Source: an uncultured Eubacteriales bacterium (GTDB lineage: Bacteria; Bacillota; Clostridia; Oscillospirales; Oscillospiraceae). From it: 7,478 nucleotides of DNA. Under the pieces are notes generated by a model. That model searched no databases. It was not told the DNA's origin and saw only the letters and a program-made list of their open reading frames with translations. Below, piece after piece: positions 5,333-7,478 of this stretch (its first letter is position 1; every line of letters starts with the position of its first letter). A program made the position numbers and the translations under genes. The stretch is taken from NCBI GenBank assembly GCA_900554705.1, contig USIH01000107.1, positions 1 through 7,478 of the forward strand. Reading direction: 5' to 3'.

Positions 5333-6238
5333 ATGAAAAAACTGCTCTTGATCATGAACCCCTGTTCGGGGAAGAAGCGCGCAAACCGCGTGCTTGCAGA
5401 GATCATCTCCATTCTGAACCGCGGCGGCTACGACGTGACGGCCTACATGACCGCCGCACGCGGCGACGCTACGGCGTGCGCAGCGCAGCGCGGCGGCGAA
5501 TTTGACGTCGTTCTCTGCATCGGCGGCGACGGCACCTTCAACGAAGTCCTCTCCGGCCTGAAGCAGGCGGAGCTTTCCGTTCCGATGGCCTATATCCCCG
5601 CCGGAAGCACCAACGACTTTGCAAACAGCCTGAACCTTTCCAAAGACCTGCTGCAAGCCGCGCGGGACATCGTCGACGGCAAGCCGCGCACGCTCGACGT
5701 CGGCCGCTTCAACGGCCGCTATTTTTCCTATGTCGCTTCCTTCGGCGCCTTCACGCGCGCCTCTTATGCCACGCCGCAGAACCTCAAAAACGCGCTGGGT
5801 CACTTTGCCTACCTGCTGGCGGGTGTGAAGGAGCTTGCCTCCATCCGCAGCAAGCACCTGCGCTTTACCACGGCGGACGGAGCCGTTTACGAGGACGACT
5901 ACATCTTCGGTGCGATCAGCAACTCCACGTCGGTCGCAGGCGTCCTGACGCTCTCTTCCGACATTGTGGATCTCAACGACGGTCTGTTCGAGCTGATGCT
6001 CATCCGCAAGCCGCACAGCCTGCTGGAGCTGAACGACTGCGTGCTGGCGCTGACGACGCAGGATTACCACACGCCGATGCTGACCTTTGTCTCCAGCTCG
6101 CGTGTTGAGATCGAGGCGCCTGCCGACATGGACTGGACGCTCGACGGCGAGCGCGCGGAGGGCAGCGCACACTGCGTGGTCGAAAACGTGCACGACGCGA
6201 TCCAAGTCATCCTGAACGCGCATGAAGACACTGTGTAA
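5333..6238 (+). CDS. Diacylglycerol kinase-family lipid kinase (DagK/YegS/DgkB type)
   Basis: The 301-residue soluble kinase is predicted to phosphorylate diacylglycerol, or a related lipid, at the membrane surface. This would return it to phosphatidate. The N-terminal nucleotide-binding domain shows NPCSGKK (9-15), GGDGTFNEV (64-72) and PAGSTNDFA (89-97). The C-terminal half has DLNDGLFE (213-220, D216) and TLDGE (269-273, E273), which match the conserved acidic residues thought to act in metal binding and catalysis in DgkB-type enzymes. The ATG at 5333 follows AAAGGAG by 5 nt. An in-frame GTG at 5318 would overlap the pssA stop and swallow the ribosome binding site, so I rejected it. It sits 11 nt after pssA, fitting a role in recycling lipid precursors toward CDP-diacylglycerol. 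The exact lipid substrate is not proven. Confidence 0.9.
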   Translation: MKKLLLIMNPCSGKKRANRVLAEIISILNRGGYDVTAYMTAARGDATACAAQRGGEFDVVLCIGGDGTFNEVLSGLKQAELSVPMAYIPAGSTNDFANSLNLSKDLLQAARDIVDGKPRTLDVGRFNGRYFSYVASFGAFTRASYATPQNLKNALGHFAYLLAGVKELASIRSKHLRFTTADGAVYEDDYIFGAISNSTSVAGVLTLSSDIVDLNDGLFELMLIRKPHSLLELNDCVLALTTQDYHTPMLTFVSSSRVEIEAPADMDWTLDGERAEGSAHCVVENVHDAIQVILNAHEDTV

Positions 6239-6617
6239 GCGCCTGCACCGAGGCGACGACCTGCTGCTGTCCATTCGCGCCTTTGCGAAGGAAAACGACC
6301 TTGCTGCGGGCGTTGTGCTGTCGGCCGTGGGCTGCATCTCCGCCGGCCGCGTCCGCGACGCCTCCGGTGTCACGGTGCGCAGGATCGAGGAGCCTTGCGA
6401 GATCGTCTCTCTCTTCGGCACGGTGAGCGCCGCGCGCTGCCACCTGCACATCTCCCTCGCGCGGGAGGATCTGGGCGTGATCGGCGGCCATCTGGTCGAA
6501 GGCTGCATCGTAAACACCACCTGTGAGCTGGTCATCGGCGTGTTGGACGGCTGGCGCATCGAGACCGAATGGGACGAGGCGACCGGCTACGACGAGCTGA
6601 TCTTTCAAACGACATGA
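6222..6617 (+). CDS. PPC (DUF296)-domain protein
   Basis: This 131-residue single-domain protein belongs to the PPC/DUF296 family, the domain also found in plant AT-hook proteins. Bacterial members are stand-alone and their function is largely unknown; they are often labelled DNA-binding without proof. Visible landmarks are RLHRGDDLLLSIRAF (7-21), AGVVLSAVGCIS (29-40), CHLHISLARED (73-83) and VIGGHLVEGCIVNTTCELVI (86-105). H74, H76 and H90 are a plausible metal-binding set. There is no AT-hook, so DNA binding is doubtful. The ATG at 6222 overlaps the lipid kinase by 17 nt and has no convincing ribosome binding site, so translation is probably coupled. Its stop overlaps the next start (ATGA). 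Confidence 0.85.
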   Translation: MKTLCKRLHRGDDLLLSIRAFAKENDLAAGVVLSAVGCISAGRVRDASGVTVRRIEEPCEIVSLFGTVSAARCHLHISLAREDLGVIGGHLVEGCIVNTTCELVIGVLDGWRIETEWDEATGYDELIFQTT

Positions 6618-7084
6618 AGAACACAACGCTTTGCTACATTGAACGCGACGGCTGCTATCTGCTGCTGCACCGCGTAAAAAAGAAGAACGACCTCAATCAC
6701 GACAAGTGGATCGGGATCGGCGGAAAGCTGGAGGAAAACGAAAGCCCCGAGGAGTGCCTTCTGCGGGAGGCGCGCGAGGAGACCGGCTTGACGCTGAAGT
6801 GCTGGCGCTACTGCGGGATCGTGACCTTCGTTTCCGACCGGTGGGAGGGCGAGTATATGCACCTGTTCCACGCAACTGATTTTGAAGGTACGCTGCGGCA
6901 GTGCGACGAAGGGGTGCTGGAATGGATCCCCATCGAGCGTTTTTCCGCTCTGCCGCAATGGGAGGGCGACCGGATCTTTCTGCGGCTGATGCAGCAGAAC
7001 GTCCCGTTTTTCTCCCTTAAGCTCCGCTACGAAGACGAACGTCTCATGGAGGCAACGCTCAACGGGACGACCAACCTACTATAA
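6614..7084 (+). CDS. Nudix hydrolase, MutT/8-oxo-dGTP diphosphatase-like
   Basis: The 156-residue Nudix enzyme has a perfect Nudix box at G37-L59: GGKLEENE, then RE at 51-52 and EETGL at 55-59. The preceding HDKWIGIGGK segment (29-38) resembles the 8-oxo-dGTP or general nucleotide-cleaning group of Firmicutes. It probably hydrolyses an oxidised or non-canonical nucleoside triphosphate, but substrate assignment by sequence in this superfamily is unreliable. The ATG at 6614 overlaps the PPC stop as ATGA, a mark of translational coupling. A longer in-frame reading from 6569 would lie inside the PPC gene and adds unrelated residues. It is the last gene of the operon and is followed by a terminator. 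It is not a close copy of the Nudix gene at 1281-1787, which belongs to another subgroup. Confidence 0.9.
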   Translation: MKNTTLCYIERDGCYLLLHRVKKKNDLNHDKWIGIGGKLEENESPEECLLREAREETGLTLKCWRYCGIVTFVSDRWEGEYMHLFHATDFEGTLRQCDEGVLEWIPIERFSALPQWEGDRIFLRLMQQNVPFFSLKLRYEDERLMEATLNGTTNLL

Positions 7085-7100
7085 CCTGTTATAACCCGCA

Positions 7101-7134
7101 CCCGCGATGATTTTTTCATCGCGGGGCTTTTTTT
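7101..7134 (+). terminator. Intrinsic terminator of the pssA operon
   Basis: CCCGCGATGA (7101-7110) pairs perfectly with TCATCGCGGG (7116-7125) around a TTTTT loop, and is followed by GC and seven T residues (7128-7134). It lies 16 nt after the Nudix stop and separates the operon from the SpoVB-family gene. Confidence 0.93.
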
Positions 7135-7170
7135 CGGACGGGCGTCATATACTTGTGGCGGGGTGATGGC

Positions 7171-7478
7171 TTGAAAAGTTCCATTCTGGGCGGGGCGCTG
7201 CTGCTGACGGCTACGAATCTGCTGCTGCGGCTGATCTCCATCGGGTTTAACGTATTTCTCTCCTACCGCATCGGCGCGGAGGGCTTGGGGCTTTTGCAGC
7301 TGATCGGGACGATCGGCGCGTTTGCCCTCCTGCTCGGCACGTCCGGCATCCGCACCAGCGCAATGTACCTTGCAGCGGAGGAGTTCGGGCACCGCCGCAC
7401 CGGCGGTGTGAAGCAGGCGATGCGCGTTTGTCTGCGCTACGGTCTGCTGGTGAGCACCGTGGCGGGGTTGGGACTGAT
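7171..7478 (+). CDS. SpoVB-family polysaccharide/lipid flippase, N-terminal 102 codons (continues beyond the window)
   Basis: This is the start of a multispanning membrane protein of the MATE-like oligosaccharide flippase (SpoVB/MurJ) superfamily, which moves lipid-linked glycan precursors across the membrane. The visible part has two hydrophobic helices: ILGGALLLTATNLLLRLISI and LGLLQLIGTIGAFALLLGTS. Between them is the FLSYRIGAEGLGL turn typical of SpoVB-like proteins, and GIRTSAMYLAAEEFG follows. The chosen start is TTG 7171, preceded by GGGGTG at 7161-7165/7166. An in-frame TTG at 7153 would add six residues, and the ATG at 7166 is out of frame and stops at once. SpoVB acts in spore cortex synthesis in Bacillus, but paralogues do other envelope work, so a sporulation role is only suggested. 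No convincing promoter is visible after the terminator. Confidence 0.85.
   Translation, partial: MKSSILGGALLLTATNLLLRLISIGFNVFLSYRIGAEGLGLLQLIGTIGAFALLLGTSGIRTSAMYLAAEEFGHRRTGGVKQAMRVCLRYGLLVSTVAGLGL

Noticed and set aside
5174..6559. Very long minus-strand open frame (about 460 codons) across the lipid kinase and PPC genes.
   Set aside because: Its product is low in hydrophobic structure and rich in Arg, Ala and Val. The plus strand encodes recognised families with ribosome binding sites, so this is an antisense shadow caused by codon bias.
7078..7096. Direct repeat TATAACC / TATAACC just after the Nudix stop.
   Set aside because: It has only two 7-nt copies, no further units and no associated feature. 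It is likely chance.
7145..7155. TATACT (7148-7153) / GTCATATACTT as a promoter for the SpoVB-family gene, perhaps sigma-E like.
   Set aside because: No matching -35 element lies at the right distance, since that position falls inside the terminator. The leader would be about 10 nt, with the ribosome binding site at the very 5' end.
1..7478. Search for CRISPR arrays, transposases, integrases, toxin-antitoxin pairs, retrons or phage genes.
   Set aside because: None is visible. The window is densely filled with recognised core genes and short regulatory gaps.

Overview
The window looks like a core chromosomal segment of a GC-rich, spore-forming-type member of the Clostridia. An Oscillospiraceae/Ruminococcaceae-like lineage is my best guess. 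The support is strong AGGAGG-type ribosome binding sites, TTGACA/TATAAT promoters with 17-bp spacers, a SpoVB-family flippase, a Gram-positive-type PssA, and GC-rich codon use with TTG and GTG starts. This is inference from gene content; no taxonomic marker was searched.

Left part, minus strand, read right to left. A tRNA-Leu(GAG) at 3546-3630 has an excellent promoter and is followed by two hairpins. Next comes a compact three-gene unit: a secreted or membrane-anchored NodB-family polysaccharide deacetylase, the manganese efflux pump MntP, and a YfcD/IDI-like Nudix hydrolase. This unit ends in a perfect 13-bp terminator stem. The beginning of rpoB follows, driven by its own promoter with a leader of about 175 nt. 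Only the first 339 codons of rpoB are present; the gene runs off the left edge.

Right part, plus strand. rsmE (16S rRNA m3U1498 methyltransferase) is divergent from the tRNA and has its own promoter. A second promoter then drives a tight four-gene operon: pssA (phosphatidylserine synthase), a DagK/YegS-type lipid kinase, a PPC/DUF296-domain protein and a MutT-like Nudix hydrolase. These genes are separated by 11 nt or overlap by 17 nt and 4 nt, and the operon closes with a strong intrinsic terminator. The first 102 codons of a SpoVB-family flippase begin at 7171 and leave the window on the right.

Functional themes are envelope and lipid metabolism (deacetylase, PssA, lipid kinase, flippase), housekeeping gene expression (rpoB, tRNA-Leu, RsmE) and nucleotide or metal housekeeping (two Nudix enzymes, MntP). 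PssA uses CDP-diacylglycerol, and the lipid kinase can return diacylglycerol to phosphatidate, the precursor of CDP-diacylglycerol, so their pairing makes metabolic sense.

I found no mobile element, CRISPR array, toxin-antitoxin or defence system. The window is largely ordinary core genome. The most interesting points are regulatory: rpoB standing apart from rplJL, with an inverted repeat over its promoter and a possible antisense RNA; tandem hairpins between the tRNA and the deacetylase operon; and a PPC-domain gene of unknown role embedded in a phospholipid operon.
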